From Deroplatys truncata (Eukaryota > Arthropoda > Insecta > Mantodea > Mantidae): a DNA stretch of 64,000 nucleotides. The number at the start of each line of letters is the position of its first letter. The stretch's first letter is position 1. Shown piece by piece: positions 1 through 11,779 of the stretch. The translations under genes and the position numbers were made by a program. The notes under the pieces were generated by a model. That model did not search any database. It was given only the letters and a program-made list of their open reading frames with translations, and was not told the DNA's origin. The DNA lies in contig CM060979.1 of the NCBI GenBank assembly GCA_030765065.1, forward strand, positions 104,892,350 through 104,956,349, read 5' to 3'.

Positions 1-620
1 ATCTGTCTGTCTGTGAACAACATGATTAAAAAATGGAACGCTGTATAAATACCAAACTTGGTATTTAAGTTCAGCATTTCCAAAGATTGCGATACAAATG
101 TTTTCAAGAAAATCCCCGCATCCCAAACTACACTTTACATGGAACATTTTTCTCAAAAATGGTTCTAATGATTTTGATTAAAATACCATATGTTTAAGAT
201 ATCTACATGATAAATAAAATGCATATCTTGAATTTTCTGAAATAGCCTATGAAGTACTCTTCAATCTGAAATACTTTTGTATGATTCGTAAACTGTAATA
301 AATAAAATTTTACTTCACAAAAAAATGTAGATCTTGACAGTTTATGTCAAATAAATTTTTTTGTGACATTAATTGTTTTCGAGATATTCTTTGTTATTTA
401 TTTGAATCTCAAAGACTAGTTTTTTTCAAATGATAAAGTTGCTCTTCATTTTTACTCATGGTTATGCAAAGAGCATGGAATTTCAAAGCTATCACATAGT
501 GATCCCCTTGTTACGAATCTGAATAGTGTTTTAGCCTACTATATTGTTCTTATACCTACAATAAAATCTGTAAATGTGTAATGACATTTATCTTGATTAA
601 CAATAAGTAGACAAAAGAAT
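1..620 (+). repeat. Unclassified AT-rich dispersed repeat, copy A
   Basis: This stretch begins with a short (tctg)n run. It shares long diverged similarity with 63005-63345 in the same orientation and with 20080-20560, 20960-21440 and 22150-22420 in reverse. Landmarks seen in several copies are 'caaacttggtattt', 'ttttcaagaaaatcccc', 'gaattttctgaaatagcctatgaag' (mostly conserved) and 'aaagctatcacatagtgatc'. No coding potential is visible. It is probably a non-autonomous element or the non-coding part of a larger one; the class is unknown. Confidence 0.6.
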
Positions 621-1339
621 AGGTTATAGAAGAGTGAGTAGAGAAAGTAATGTGAGTGCAACACATAAAATATTTTATTCAAGGTGCCTCAAAACATATA
701 TTTCTGGTAAAATCCTGATATTAAATTTTTGTTTGGAATGTAATGCTTCCTCTACATACTAACTACATAGTAGAGATAGTAAAAAATGTGTTTGGAAATT
801 TGGGTAAAATTATGCATAATTAATTATACATGAAACATATAAGCAGAGAACCTAAGTAGCACAATCAAGTCGAGAGTATTATTTATGGGAGCATATTAAC
901 AAGTTTTACTGTAGATATTGGAATTCCATGTACAATCAAGCTCAGTTCACCTTTTTGGTATTCTTCATTCTCCAACTTTTATAGTCTACATGATCTATTA
1001 CTTGTATACTTTTCAATAAAAGACCTATTAAAAGAGAACAGACAAATACACTTACTGTCCTTTCCAAGTCAGGCATTTTTCATCATGAAATGCTGCAATG
1101 AAAGCACTAGTTGATATAATTGCATGACCTTAAAAAAAGCATTTAACTGTTGAAAGAAGCTATTATGGATATATAATTTAAGGTTTAAATTCTGTGTCAG
1201 CGAATGCAAATCTCTAGTTTCATCATATTTCAAAAATCAAAAGATTCAAGAGTCCTATATTTAACAGCAGAAGTTTATAATTTCTTTCTGCTTTGGATGT
1301 TTGTATTCCTCTAAATCATTCTACTGCTCTTACACCTAC
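621..1339. other. Non-coding, intronic to the - strand gene or downstream of it
   Basis: No gene is recognised. A segment near 684-760, starting 'aaggtgcctcaaaacatata', recurs at 22483-22560 in the same orientation, so this is also dispersed repeat. The rest is AT-rich without clear structure. Confidence 0.4.
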
Positions 1340-1479
1340 CTTTTCTCTGGTGCTCCATTCTCTGAAACATCCTTATCATCCTTAAGAACAACCTCTTCAT
1401 GCTTGATTCTTATTTCTTCACTATTTATGTCAGACCAGTCTAAAAGTGGTTCAACAGGTTCTTCTTTTATAGTCACCTG
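1340..1479 (-). CDS. Internal coding exon of an acidic, SUMO-motif-rich protein (likely zinc-finger regulator)
   Basis: On the - strand a pyrimidine tract ending in CAGCAG leads into an open frame of 46 codons plus 2 nt, followed by a good donor (AAAAG|GTAGGT). The peptide is acidic and contains IKEEPVEP and IKHEE, which fit the PsiKxE SUMO-acceptor consensus. It joins in phase 0 to the exon at 9296-9412. Stretches of this kind are common in the linker between the N-terminal domain and the C2H2 fingers of insect zinc-finger proteins; that link is an inference, as no finger is in the window. The CAGCAG acceptor would let a single Gln be kept or skipped (exon start 1479 or 1476). The next exon should lie left of the window or be too small to see. 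Confidence 0.6.
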
Positions 1480-2600
1480 CTGCAGAAAGAAACATATCAC
1501 AGTAATTGAACATCTGTGATAAATAGAGCTTCTTTTAAGTAGATTTTCACCTCACAGTGTGAATGTATACCTCTTTTTTTTTCTTTCTTTCCATTTCATT
1601 CCATATTTAATTTATATCTCTCACACACTTAAAATATTTGAATGAGATGAACACTACTAGGATACCTTTTAATCAGTTTTCACCCATCACAGAACTGAAA
1701 TATTTTTATATTAAGAAATGATGAAAATGAGCTCAAAATTCTTTATGCCTAAAATTACTTGGTATTCACTTATTCAGCAACCTCTCCTGTTCAGTATTCA
1801 AAGATGGACTTGCTACAGAGTCTCCAGGATTAAAAAAAAAACATAGTTCTTATAGGCTTTTACTTCAAATTGCAACACAGTCTAATACAGTGAATAATGA
1901 ATGAATGGTTTATTTCACATTTCATAATTGCATCAAAATTACATTATAATGCATACTACTCTACATGAAGTTGCTTAATCTCAGGACCCTATTCACTTAC
2001 CACTGTGGTTATTTGTATATAGTGGATCCTGCCCTTATCTTTACACAGTGAATATAATGCTAGTGTTATAAGGCATTCCCAAGAACTGGGAAGAACCAAA
2101 CATATTTCTTATGACAACATGGATTTCTCATTCCACAGAATATAAAAGGCCAAAATTGTTTACAATATTTTTGTTTCTAACAGGGGAAAAGTCTGCCTCA
2201 ATAGCAGAACATGCAAGGTACATTGACATTAAAACTAGCTGTGTGCTATTAATTTACAAATTTCTGTTTGTACTGTGTGAGAAGAAAAAAAATATCTCAT
2301 GTATACATTCTTTTACATACTATGTGTTAAGAGTAAGCAAATGTGCAGTTTTCTGACAACCCTACTGCTGTAAGACTAAGTAAGCTTTTCTTAAATGCTA
2401 TACAGATGAGAGACAAGCAATGTACAAAGGTTACAATATACGAGAGCTTAATAAAGTGCAATTTTGTCATTTTTTCATCATTGTGGGATAAGTTAGTTAT
2501 ACTGTCTGTTATGTTGGCACCTTGTTTTTATATTTGCAGGTGTTCAAACCTTGCACACCGAACATTTAATCACCAGCTGCCACACTGATTATAATATTAA
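1480..2600. other. Intron sequence of the - strand gene
   Basis: The stretch is AT-rich and without recognisable genes or elements. Short open frames near 2111-2588 have no codon bias or family resemblance. Confidence 0.4.
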
Positions 2601-4940
2601 TTATATTATATATTACCATTTATATTAGATTAGTTATACAATATATATCTCTCGTACCCCTACATCTTATGTACAATTTGCCTGGTGCTTGTCTTCCTAT
2701 TGAGCCACCTAGATTGCTTGGCTCCCAGGCCTTATCGCTCACTGATATCTTATATGATATCGCTCACTGATATCTTATATGATATCACTCACTGATCACC
2801 ATATTGCTCACTGAGATCACTTATTGCTTCTTTCTTTGCATCTCTTACTTTTCTAGACCATTTTTCCTTTGACTTTTTTAAAAATTCTTCCATGCCCTTG
2901 ATTTTCTTTTCTTCTTTCCCTATAAAAACATCTTTATAGTTACTATTTTTCTATCCATATTTTCCCATTTCTTTTCCCACACTTTCCCTCCAGCTCCTTA
3001 CTTTCTTACATTCTGTCATATAGTGTTCTATACTTTCTCTTCCTCCACACAGCTCGCATATTTCTCTTCCGCGGCCTCTCATCCCTCTAAAATACATTGA
3101 TCCCATACTCATCCATGCTAAACCTTCCCTTTCTTGTCCGTTACAGCAATCAACATACCTCTCTCTCTTCCCCACTTCTTCATCAATTTATAAAACCTTA
3201 GTGATTTTTGTACCTTCAAGGCTTCGCCATATCTCTTATTGTTCTATACCTTATACTCTGTTTCTTACTACTTTCCAAAAATTGCTTGTATTTCTTTCCT
3301 CTAGCCCCATATATCCCTTAATCCAATTAACTCCAGTATTTTTTCAGTTTCTTTCCACCAGCTGTTTTTGCTTATTAGAACCTCTTGCTCAGTCATGCAT
3401 ATCTTTAAGATTTTATCTTCCTCCATTGCCATACATCTAAACCAAAATTTTAAAATTCTTTCTACTACTATACCTTTCCTCGTAGTTCCTCCTAGCTCTA
3501 CTAATGCAACCTTGCCTGTGCTGCTCTTAGTAGTCCAATTAATTCTTTATAAAACATCCTATACATCTGGTCAAAATTCTCCTTCCCACCATATTTCCAC
3601 CACATAGAGCATTTTATATTCCACCAATGCCTTGTACATTCTCCCCAATCATTTTGTTGACATCTCTAATTTATATTTACTTATTCTGTCATAGCTGCCT
3701 TCCCTTTAGCTAACATCTTCCTGCTATGTGCTCCTCATTCCCAGTTATTGCTCAACCTCACTCCTAAATAGTCATATTCTTTGACTACCTCCACTTCTCG
3801 ACCACCTAGAAACCATTTTTCTTCCTTCCACAGTTTATTTCCTTTTTAAAAAACTATCACTTTGGATTTATTTATATTTACCTTAATTCCCCATTTTCAC
3901 AAAATTCTTGAATTTCATTTACTGCTTTTTGTAACCACATTATAGATATAGCACTTACCATAAGGTCGTCTGCATATAATAAACTTGGAATCTCCTTAAT
4001 CCTTATTACTGGACAATGCTAATTTCTTATTTTTACTCCTTGTAATATAACATCTATATTGAATTCAGCTTACATCCCTGTCTTAATCCTATTTTTTGTT
4101 GAATCGTCTCTTTTGTTGAATTGCTTTTTTCACCAAGTATACCAAACTTCACATCTTTATATATTTTCTTAATTTCTCTTATAAACTTGTCAGTACTCCT
4201 TTTTCCCTTAGTTTAAATTCCAGAGCTTCTCTATTTATTTTATCAAAAGCGTTTTCAAAGTCAGCAAAAAACATATTTACGCTTCCTCCTTTCCCACTCA
4301 AACATTTATCTATTATAGTCTTTATTATAAATAAGTTATCTACAGTCTGTCTTCCTTTCCTAAAACCTACCTGGAATTCTGATATCTTTTTCAGTTTCTA
4401 CCCATTCCCTTAGTCTCTCTGCCAAAATTCCTGTATGCCCTTCCCTAGTATAGATAGTAGACTTATTCCTCTATAGTTCTCAGGCATATTTACTCCTCCC
4501 TTCCCTTTATAAATTGGTACATCATACTTGTTTTCCAGCTTTCTGGTATGTCATTTTTTAATTTTATTTTTTTAATAATTCTGTCATTAATTGTAACCCT
4601 CTTTGAGTTTCACCATATTTTTTTCCAAAATTCTCCTGGTACTCCATCTATTCCTATCGCTTTCTCTTTCTTTATATTTCTTAGTTGTTAATATACCTCC
4701 TAGGTTGATGTTTCTCTATCTAATTTTTCGTTTGTTATCACCTCTTGTCCAAACATTCTATGCTCAAACCATACCTCTATCCCTCCCCCAAACAGCTTTT
4801 TAAAATACTTTTTTACCCATTTAGCTGGTGTGATTTTGTTTCTTTCCCCTCCTTTACTGTTCACCCTTTTTACTATTTCCCATATATTTTTACTATCTTT
4901 ATTTTCAATTTCCCCCTTTACTTTATTTTCCATATTTTCT
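2600..4940 (-). mobile_element. Non-LTR retrotransposon (LINE) remnant, 5'-truncated
   Basis: Reading the - strand from 4940 down gives, in order: a linker with WVKKYFKKLF (about 4800), the reverse transcriptase finger segment GFRKGRQTVDN (about 4360), the first catalytic-Asp region FADFENAFDK (about 4260), the palm motif YADD (3965-3976), and a C-terminal zinc-knuckle-like CELCGG...EHYMTEC (about 3000-3060). Many stops and frameshifts interrupt it. The endonuclease and ORF1 are absent, so it is a normal 5' truncation. A tandem 25-bp repeat sits in its presumed 3' region. The clade is not assigned. It lies inside the intron between exons 1340-1479 and 9296-9412. Confidence 0.75.
2736..2815. 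repeat. Tandem repeat, 25-bp unit
   Basis: Two identical units of 'cgctcactgatatcttatat' plus 'gatat' run 2736-2785, followed by partial degenerate units. The unit contains the palindrome-like 'gatatcttatatgatatc'. It sits where the 3' UTR of the flanking LINE should be. Confidence 0.8.
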
Positions 4941-5189
4941 TGCCATTGATTAGGTTATTATTAATTATAAGATCTTACCTTTGCAGTTAACCAGAAATTG
5001 AATTGTTTTTGGAATGTTTCATATAAGCATTGTCTGTTTGTGTGGGGTTTTATTTTTGCACAGAAAAAAAAATCAATACATTTAATTGCTTGATAAGAGG
5101 TTTAACAGTTAAGATGTTCAAACAGAGCAGTAAACTCAAAGAAATAACCTAAAGAACTACGCTTGAGACAATCAGTGACAATAACTCAA

Positions 5190-5690
5190 ATATAAAAAAT
5201 TCACTTATCATCCATGAGCGTTCAGAAAATTTGATAAAATATTCAACAAGTTTGGCATCCGATTAGTTCCTAAAAACAGATACAGCCTGAACAATTTACT
5301 GAACAAATCACTGAAAAACACAATCCCAAATACACTCAAATCAGGAATCTACCAGATCAACTGTGAAGATTGCGAAAAATCCTACATAAGCAAAACCAAG
5401 GGAAATTTAAGCATCAGATTGAGAAATATAAAACAGAAACAGACAAATCCGCTGTATCGCACCACTTTTGTCTGAGAACCACAACATTGGTCAAACCATA
5501 AAATTGTTAAAACCACTTTTCTCATCGCTAGAACTGACTATTTGGGAGAAAACTTTGACTGTCAAAAATGAAGAAAATGTCGTACATTATGAAATCCTGC
5601 CAATGAATAGGTTGTTAGAGCTTCGTTACTCCACCAATAGATGGCAGCAGGAACATGCCCTCAAAAACGCTCCAGATTTATTAACTTAGT
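5190..5690 (+). mobile_element. Penelope-like element (PLE) fragment, endonuclease end
   Basis: With one or two frame changes the + strand encodes the C-terminal part of a PLE protein: KFTYHP near 5205, SGIYQINCEDC (5341-5375; GIY motif plus CX2C), YISKTKGN in place of the usual YIGQT-type motif, and DKSAVSHHF. The tail continues to about 5687. This is the GIY-YIG nuclease that PLEs carry after their reverse transcriptase. The glycine of the YIG half has become serine, so activity is unlikely. The RT part is absent. Similar fragments lie at 6700-7397 and 45195-45900. Confidence 0.75.
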
Positions 5691-6008
5691 AAGTGAAGGT
5701 TTTATGTAAAAATAGTGTAACTCATTCCTAATTCAACTTTAATTGCTTGGTTTATATAAGTAGACTGAAATCATATTAAAATGTAACTATAATTGCTCTT
5801 CATACTATTACAGTGCAGAATTTGCGATGTTTAATAACACATGCAATGTTATATAAATTAAGTTCATAGCATCATTCAGTACTTAATTTAACCTTAAGAT
5901 GCACCCAGGTTATAGGATATAGGCAATCAGCGATTATGGTGGAGAAGGAAGGTGATTAACAAACCTTTGAACTGAAGGAAAGAATATTACAAAGCAGTAT
6001 ATATATAT

Positions 6009-6484
6009 TGTGACGTATGCGCATACGTCTCTTTGGTCACCTAGATTCGAGATGGCGGTTGACGTTTAGGTGGGGGTAGGTTAGTTGGCGTCCCCCACGC
6101 TTTTTGTGGCGTGCTTGGGGCAGAGAGTCAGTTAGTAGCAGTCGACCAGACCAGACCTGCATTCGCCCTCTCCGTGCAGGAATGCATGGCGGCCTCGCCT
6201 GACAGGCATGGAACTAAGTTGTGGTATGTAATAAGTTTTATCCAATAAACGCGGTGCCATCCAGGTCTTTATTGTCTTAATTACGATAGTATAAAGCTCC
6301 TTTTCCCATTTTGAGCCATGTAAGTGTCCTTTTGCCAGTTTTTGATAATATTTCTGCACTTTCACTTTAGCTGCGTCCCTAGTCGTAGCCTCGCCTTATT
6401 TAAATTATTACAATTTGTTAACTACCGGTTACCTCTCTAGCAAGTGCTCTGCCCCTTGAGCGTGTTTGTTTGGAGGCTGCGACA
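6009..6484. mobile_element. Solo LTR with 5-bp target duplication
   Basis: The 476-bp segment starts TGTGACG and ends GCGACA, so it is bounded by TG and CA. It is flanked by TATAT on both sides (6004-6008 and 6485-6489), although the local sequence is a TA run, which weakens the duplication as evidence. It is much more GC-rich than its surroundings and contains a possible poly(A) signal (AATAAA near 6244). An 18-bp perfect palindrome, gacgtatgcgcatacgtc, lies at its left end (about 6011-6028). No internal retrotransposon region adjoins it, as expected after LTR-LTR recombination. Family (Gypsy or BEL) and orientation are not settled. Confidence 0.7.
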
Positions 6485-6699
6485 TATATATAAAATATGA
6501 AAATGGCTCATAATACTACTAGAAGAACGAAACAATCTGTCTCTTATAAATAGATTGTTTGGTAATTTTTCTGGTTATGTGTCTAGTGACTGAAGTTGGA
6601 ACACTAACCATCCTGACATGCAGCACCAGCCATCTTTGTGTTTTAATAACCTGAGTTATGCTGTGTCCCCTATATCAGGATTGTTTTGAACACAGCAGC

Positions 6700-7397
6700 T
6701 CATAATAGCTTCAACTCTAGTTTCACAAACAAAACAGCAAAATTCCAGTGGCAAAAAGCATTCTACCAGATCACAAAATTAAAGAAAAAGAAAATGGCCA
6801 AATTAAAAAGTTCACTTATTACCCTTGGACATACTCTAAATTTAAGAAGACATCAAAGACTAAAACATAAACCTAGCATCACACAATAAGCCAAGCTTAA
6901 TGTAGCTGATGATTTGAGCTCATGCTCATGATACATGTTCAGCAAAATAAATAGGTGTGTGAAGATAATAAGAGTGTTTAGGCTGACTCCACTCAAACAA
7001 TCAGGGATATATCAAACATATTGTTGTGATTGCTGCCAAGTACGTAGGGGAAAAAAAACAAAACCTAGAAGCCAGAGTCAAGGAACATTTTAGAAATATT
7101 AAGTACATTTTTTACCCATAACCATGAAATCAACCCAACTGCAAATCATCTACATAAAATCTGCAACAAATCTCCCATTGGAACTGACAATGTGGGAGAA
7201 AATAAGCATTTTGAAGAACAAGAATTGCATAATGAATTTTGAGGTATTGCTGCAAGACCAACTCAGCAAATTCATCATTCCACTACCTCTACGAGTTACC
7301 AGTTGCCAGATGTCTCCATGTCTACACAAGCATTGCCCTAGCATCTCTCACCAGTCAGACCATCACTGAGGATGGGAACAAATTTTCCCCAAATATA
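6700..7397 (+). mobile_element. Penelope-like element fragment, second copy, with ribozyme-like 3' end
   Basis: Pieces of the PLE endonuclease region are readable on the + strand: a Lys-rich stretch near 6780-6880 aligned by position with the region before the GIY motif, SGIYQTYCCDCC at about 7000-7035, and NFEVLLQDQLSKFI near 7233-7275, matching the NFEILP-type C-terminus of the other copies. Frameshifts separate the pieces. The copy ends in a degenerate hammerhead-like motif (7366-7396). Confidence 0.65.
7366..7396 (+). ncRNA. Decayed hammerhead-ribozyme-like motif of PLE
   Basis: The motif is CTGAGGA (fits CUGANGA), then T, then a GGGAA...TTCCC stem, then CAAAT where GAAAC is expected. 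It sits at the same place relative to the coding end as in the other PLE copies. The missing GAAA core means it should not be catalytic. Confidence 0.4.
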
Positions 7398-7499
7398 ATG
7401 AAGTCGTTTTATGGTGAGGCCACGGATCGTGTGTATGCACACTCCGCACACTATTACACTGGGGATTTTTTGTTCTGTAACTCTATTGCATTACTTACT

Positions 7500-7925
7500 C
7501 ACGAGTGATAGTAAAATCACTACAATGAGTACTAATCTTGTTATAAGTTGTGTTGGAAGTGGTGTACATCTGTGTGAAGACATTCCTGGCATCCTCAGAT
7601 GAAATGCCCATTCATACTTATAAGTTCTTGCATAATGTTCATAATTACTGTTTTTATATTGGCCTTAAGTTCATCTATGGTATGGGGATTGTTCCTATAA
7701 ACTTTATTTTTTTGGGTTCCCCACAAATAGAAGCACCAATTTCATCAATTGTTTCCTCCATTTGAACATCTCATTTTCACTTTTTAGGTTTAGCGATCCC
7801 ATTGTTCTAAACTTATTAACCAGATGTCTAACAGTTTCTCTGCCTGGAACTGAAATACCAGAAAATTCTTCTAAAATTGTTGAGGCAGTATTTTGATGCC
7901 TAAATGATACTAATTATGTTTTATT
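7500..7925 (-). pseudogene. Tc1/mariner-type transposase remnant with the middle deleted
   Basis: On the - strand, an N-terminal helix-turn-helix segment (GISVPGRETVRHLVNKFRT, about 7795-7855) runs with only a short gap into a C-terminal segment (NPHTIDELKANIKTVI, about 7625-7690) and then a Cys/His tail (about 7555-7620). In the wider family these are separated by a catalytic core of roughly 200 residues. The deletion leaves an MITE-like derivative. The family is the arthropod transposase group with a long N-terminal HTH and a DLNPCD-type core, by resemblance of both ends. Terminal repeats were not found. Confidence 0.6.
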
Positions 7926-7929
7926 ATAA

Positions 7930-8515
7930 TTAAATTCAATAACAGCCCACCTTGAAAACAGTATGTATATAATTATTATTTATATTGTATGTAAAGTCAT
8001 TGTAAATACTTATTTTTATTGTAAACGTATTTATTAGTGATATGTAAATGTTTATATACTCTAATAGTGCAAAAACTGTGAGAATAATATGCTTTAGAAT
8101 GTTAATAATGAGGTAATAATGTAATTTTGGTGACAATAATGTGTCTGGAGTTTTAAAAGCACTGGTCATGAAAAGATCGGTAATAACGTAATTTCGCTTA
8201 CAGTTTGGAATTAGCCAATCAAAAGTAAAGAAAGATTTTAGTTTGAATACTTAAATTCTATTGGACTAGAATTAGCCAATAAGAGACTGGCATTACCGAA
8301 GCTATAAGATCTTTACCGTTGGATTTAGTCAGTCGCGGGCAAGATGTAAAGTACGGATGGTAAAAATTGTGTTCTTCGCTAGAATATATATAAAGTGTTT
8401 TTCAAAGTGTTGTGTTTATAAATGTGCAAGTATAAAGAGAAATAAAAAGAAGTGAAATTAAAAAATAAATTCTGTGATGTATTTTAATTCTTGTCTTATC
8501 ACAACCCTACAAGAA
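7930..8515 (+). promoter_or_regulatory. Possible LTR or promoter-like segment
   Basis: Two CCAAT boxes (gccaatcaaaag near 8213 and gccaataagag near 8274), a TATA-like tatatataaag (about 8385) and AATAAA signals (about 8440-8470) follow each other in LTR-like order. No terminal TG/CA pair with a target duplication could be fixed, so this is only a suggestion. Confidence 0.3.
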
Positions 8516-9295
8516 CTCGTGTTTCTATAGTACGACAGAAAGCAGCCGAGGCAAATAACTTTAATAATAGTAGGTAAAACAAGCATCATCTTCACTATAA
8601 AGCTTTGGTGTCCCAAGCATTAAACAACATCAAGGTGTATCTTCATTACGTAAGTTAAATACTTCTTTGTAAGTGATGCACATACACGGGAATTCCTCAC
8701 ATCTCATATCCAGCATTCAGCTAAACAACTTTTTTAAGTTGGCAACAAATACGAGGTTCAATAACATTCTCAAAGTGGCATTCCTCAACGTGGAGCTAAA
8801 TAATTACATAACAGCACACTTTTTTTTAAATATACGTAATAATATTTACGTAAGCTTAAAACCTCCCGCATTGTCTACACATCTGTCTACATGATTCGGT
8901 GTTTACGTATTGTACATAAAAATTTGTTGTGCAAGATGAATTTGTCAGCAGGCATTGCAGTGGACTAATTACAAGACATTAACACTCTTAAGCAAATCAC
9001 ACACAAGTCTTGAATAAACTCCAGCATTTGAGATGCACAATGCACAACTCTCTTTACAGCACAAACACAAAGCAGCACCTGAAGCACAGGTGATAAACAT
9101 AACCTTGAATGCATCATGCATCGACAGTTGCGCATCATTAAAGTACCAAGGTCACTGCAGTACAATGTGCTATGCATATAGCTGGCCTGTGGCCTTACCT
9201 TAAAATGACCGCACTGTATGTTCTAACAACTTAAAGTAAGTAAAGTGTAGTGTTACAACTCCAACTATGAAGTATTCACATAACTCTCTACTTAC
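8516..9295. other. Intron sequence, nothing recognised
   Basis: No gene, repeat or element was recognised. The part next to 9296 is the start of the intron after the - strand exon. Confidence 0.4.
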
Positions 9296-9412
9296 ATCAA
9301 TTTCTTGCTTTACTGTTGTCAATAGTACAGATTCAGGGGGTGGAAGCGACTCTTCCTCTCTTGTTGCATTTGCCATGACCATATCAAGAGCCATTGAATC
9401 CCTTAATGAAGT
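9296..9412 (-). CDS. Coding exon of the - strand gene, with SUMO-type motif
   Basis: The - strand has a pyrimidine-rich acceptor (tattgcag), exactly 39 codons, and a near-perfect donor (GAT|GTAAGT). The peptide begins TSLRDSMALDMVM, has an acidic and proline-rich centre (EEESLPPPES) and ends TVKQEID, which contains the PsiKxE consensus. Phase 0 at both ends fits the exon at 1340-1479, giving KQEID followed by (Q)VTIKEEP. Repeated KxE sites in an acidic context suggest a transcription regulator, but no DNA-binding domain is visible. An upstream exon must exist; the only candidate seen (24341-24389) has the wrong phase to join directly. Confidence 0.65.
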
Positions 9413-9800
9413 CTGCAATACAAAATAAACAATTTTATTAATTTGTGCATTCACTGAACTTCATTTAAAACATAAAGGACAGTAATACAGCAATTAGTGT
9501 AATAAAGTAATATTGTAGCCCCTTGACATCAGAATGCATGCTAAGTTTCTGAAGCTAGCCATGAATGTTTTACTGCATTACAGGAATGACATATCATTTC
9601 ATTTTATTTCCCAAGACAACTCTTTTGTGTATTTGCAATGAAAATGTTACTGTTTAACAAAAGCAAATACAACCGGATTGCACTTGTTTTAACTTTGAAT
9701 GGAAGAAAATAAATTTTTAATTTAAGATACACACTTGACGTAAACAAAGAAATAGGTACAGTAGATACAGAAAGTTCATGTGGTTATGCAAGCTTTATGA
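9413..9800. other. Intron sequence, nothing recognised
   Basis: AT-rich, with no recognisable features. Confidence 0.4.
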
Positions 9801-10085
9801 AGTCATCCTCTGTGGTGTAGTGGTTACCATGCTAGCCAATAGTTCCCGAGGTCACGGGTTCAAACCCAGTGGAGGGCGATGAATGTTTCTGGACGTAAAA
9901 ATCCTTAGTATGGCTTCCTTTGGAAGGGAAGTAAAGCCAGTGGTCCCGTGTTGTAGATTTACTGCACATAAAAGAACCTCAAACCTGATGAGGCCTCTGA
10001 GCAAAATTATGTCTTTTATGCCCAATATAGAATGGGACACTAAGGACCACTGCAGTTAAGGAGCATCCATAAATAAAAAAAAAAG
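9801..10085 (+). mobile_element. tRNA-derived SINE, family 1, copy 1
   Basis: The head has an A-box-like tggtgtagtggtta and a B box ggttcaaaccc, the internal RNA polymerase III promoter of a tRNA. A body with 'gaagggaagtaaagcc' and 'gtagatttactgcacataaaa' follows, and it ends in an A-rich tail. A second copy at 51138-51410 aligns over its length. The tRNA head is too degenerate to name the tRNA. Confidence 0.85.
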
Positions 10086-11386
10086 TATTATGAAAACCAA
10101 TAAAACCAAATATTAAACATTTAATAAATGGACTAACAAATAAACTTAATAAATAGGACTAAAATTGCAAATTTTATCTTCATTTACAGGCATACCAATC
10201 TCATACAACAAATTAAAAGCAATAAACAACACTGTTAATGCTGTGCACAGCAAAATATCACAAACGTGTGAGGTCATCCATCAAGTTACCATTGCAGCTT
10301 CTTAACTCTAAAGTCAATTACAATTTATAGAGAGAAAAATGCTGAATTGTGGCAAAACAAAGTGAAAGTAATAAAAAAGTGTAGATCAGCCGTTGTTTTA
10401 CCAAAGATTTTTATAACAACTTGCATTAAATTGTTCCATATGTTTGTTTCTCCATTTTGTTCAAGAGATCCCAAGTAAGTAGAGCCCCAGGACATTGAAC
10501 ATGTCATACACATCATACATGCGATTTATGTCATGAAAAATGCTACAATTTTTTTTTCCCCCCACTGAAATAAGCATCCAAAGACTAAAATTATGTTATA
10601 ATTATTCATTTGTTTCTACCACTACCTAATCAAAATCTTGCAGTGGGATAGACACCAGCAAAGCTATAACTAAAAGTTTGTGGTTACTGCATCATTACTA
10701 GACCTTGGAGTTTAGGTTTTATGCTTACTTTTTCCTGAAGGAATACATAAAAACCAATTATGTAAGTACACATTTCTAAAACATTAAACCACCTAAAGAT
10801 ACCTATTTTTCCCATTAGTACCTCTTTATAGCCTAAAATTATTTTTTCTCAACACTTGTGGAAAAAAATACGAAATTATGTTGCAATTTCCTATTTTTTT
10901 TTTTTTAATTTATAAGATTAATTTTTTTAAACAAAACCCAACCTCTGGCATAATTAAACTTAGAAGATGCACTTGACAATATTTAAAGTTATGTTAATAC
11001 CTTTAATAACTGTTGACTTTTAATGCTTCCCTACAAATAAAGTATGTCACACTTAGAAATGAAGACATCTGTCTGGGGGAACGTTTTAGTTCTGACTCAT
11101 TGTCAACGATAGTGTATTCTTCCCTTTGACAGGCTGGTGGGTAGCAGCAACTGACTTCCTTTGTTATTTTTCCAACTCAGCCAAGAGGTTTAAAGACAGC
11201 TTAAATTTTTTTAATGAAATGTGTAAACCTTGAAGGACCACTAAAACGTGTCAAATAATACTATGAGATATATATTTATAAACAAGCTTTATGCATTATT
11301 TTTGAAGACCTAAACTGTTATTTCTTGAGGCTATGGGAAAAATCCAGCTACATGTACAAATTAATTTCATGCAAATAAAATCACAG
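10086..11386. other. Intergenic or intronic, nothing recognised
   Basis: No gene or element is recognised. Homopolymer T and A runs occur near 10547 and 10890. Confidence 0.4.
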
Positions 11387-11779
11387 GTGGCGCCGTGGCC
11401 GAGTGGTTAGACCGCTAGCCTCCCACCGAGGCAGCCCGGGTTCAATCCCAGGGACCTGCATATGGGATTTGTGGTGGATGAAGCGGCGTCTGGGCAGGTT
11501 TTCTCCGGGTTCTCCGGTTTCCCCCGCTATTCATTCCACCAACTGCTCCATCATCACCTTTCCTTTCATCCATTTCACCTGCATTTCGTTTCATCTACTT
11601 CCTTCATCCCATACCAGGCATCGGGCTGATCACCCATCCTGGATGTTCTGTCTGATCCATGAGTGTCTGCTCCTCTAACGGGCCTCTGACCCCAGGCCCG
11701 CCTGTAAGTCCTGGGGGGTGTAAGTCCTACATAAGAGGAGGGTAAACAGATAATGAATGAATGAGTGAATGAATGAATG
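11387..11779 (+). mobile_element. tRNA-derived SINE, family 2, with 14-bp target duplication
   Basis: The head reads gtggccgagtggtt (A box) and gggttcaatccc (B box), like a tRNA gene of the Leu/Ser arrangement. A GC-rich body follows with 'ggttttctccgggttctccg', and the copy ends in a (tgaa)n tail. It is flanked by identical 14-bp repeats aaataaaatcacag (11373-11386 and 11780-11793), which shows insertion by target-primed reverse transcription. The intact boxes and duplication suggest a fairly young copy. Confidence 0.92.
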
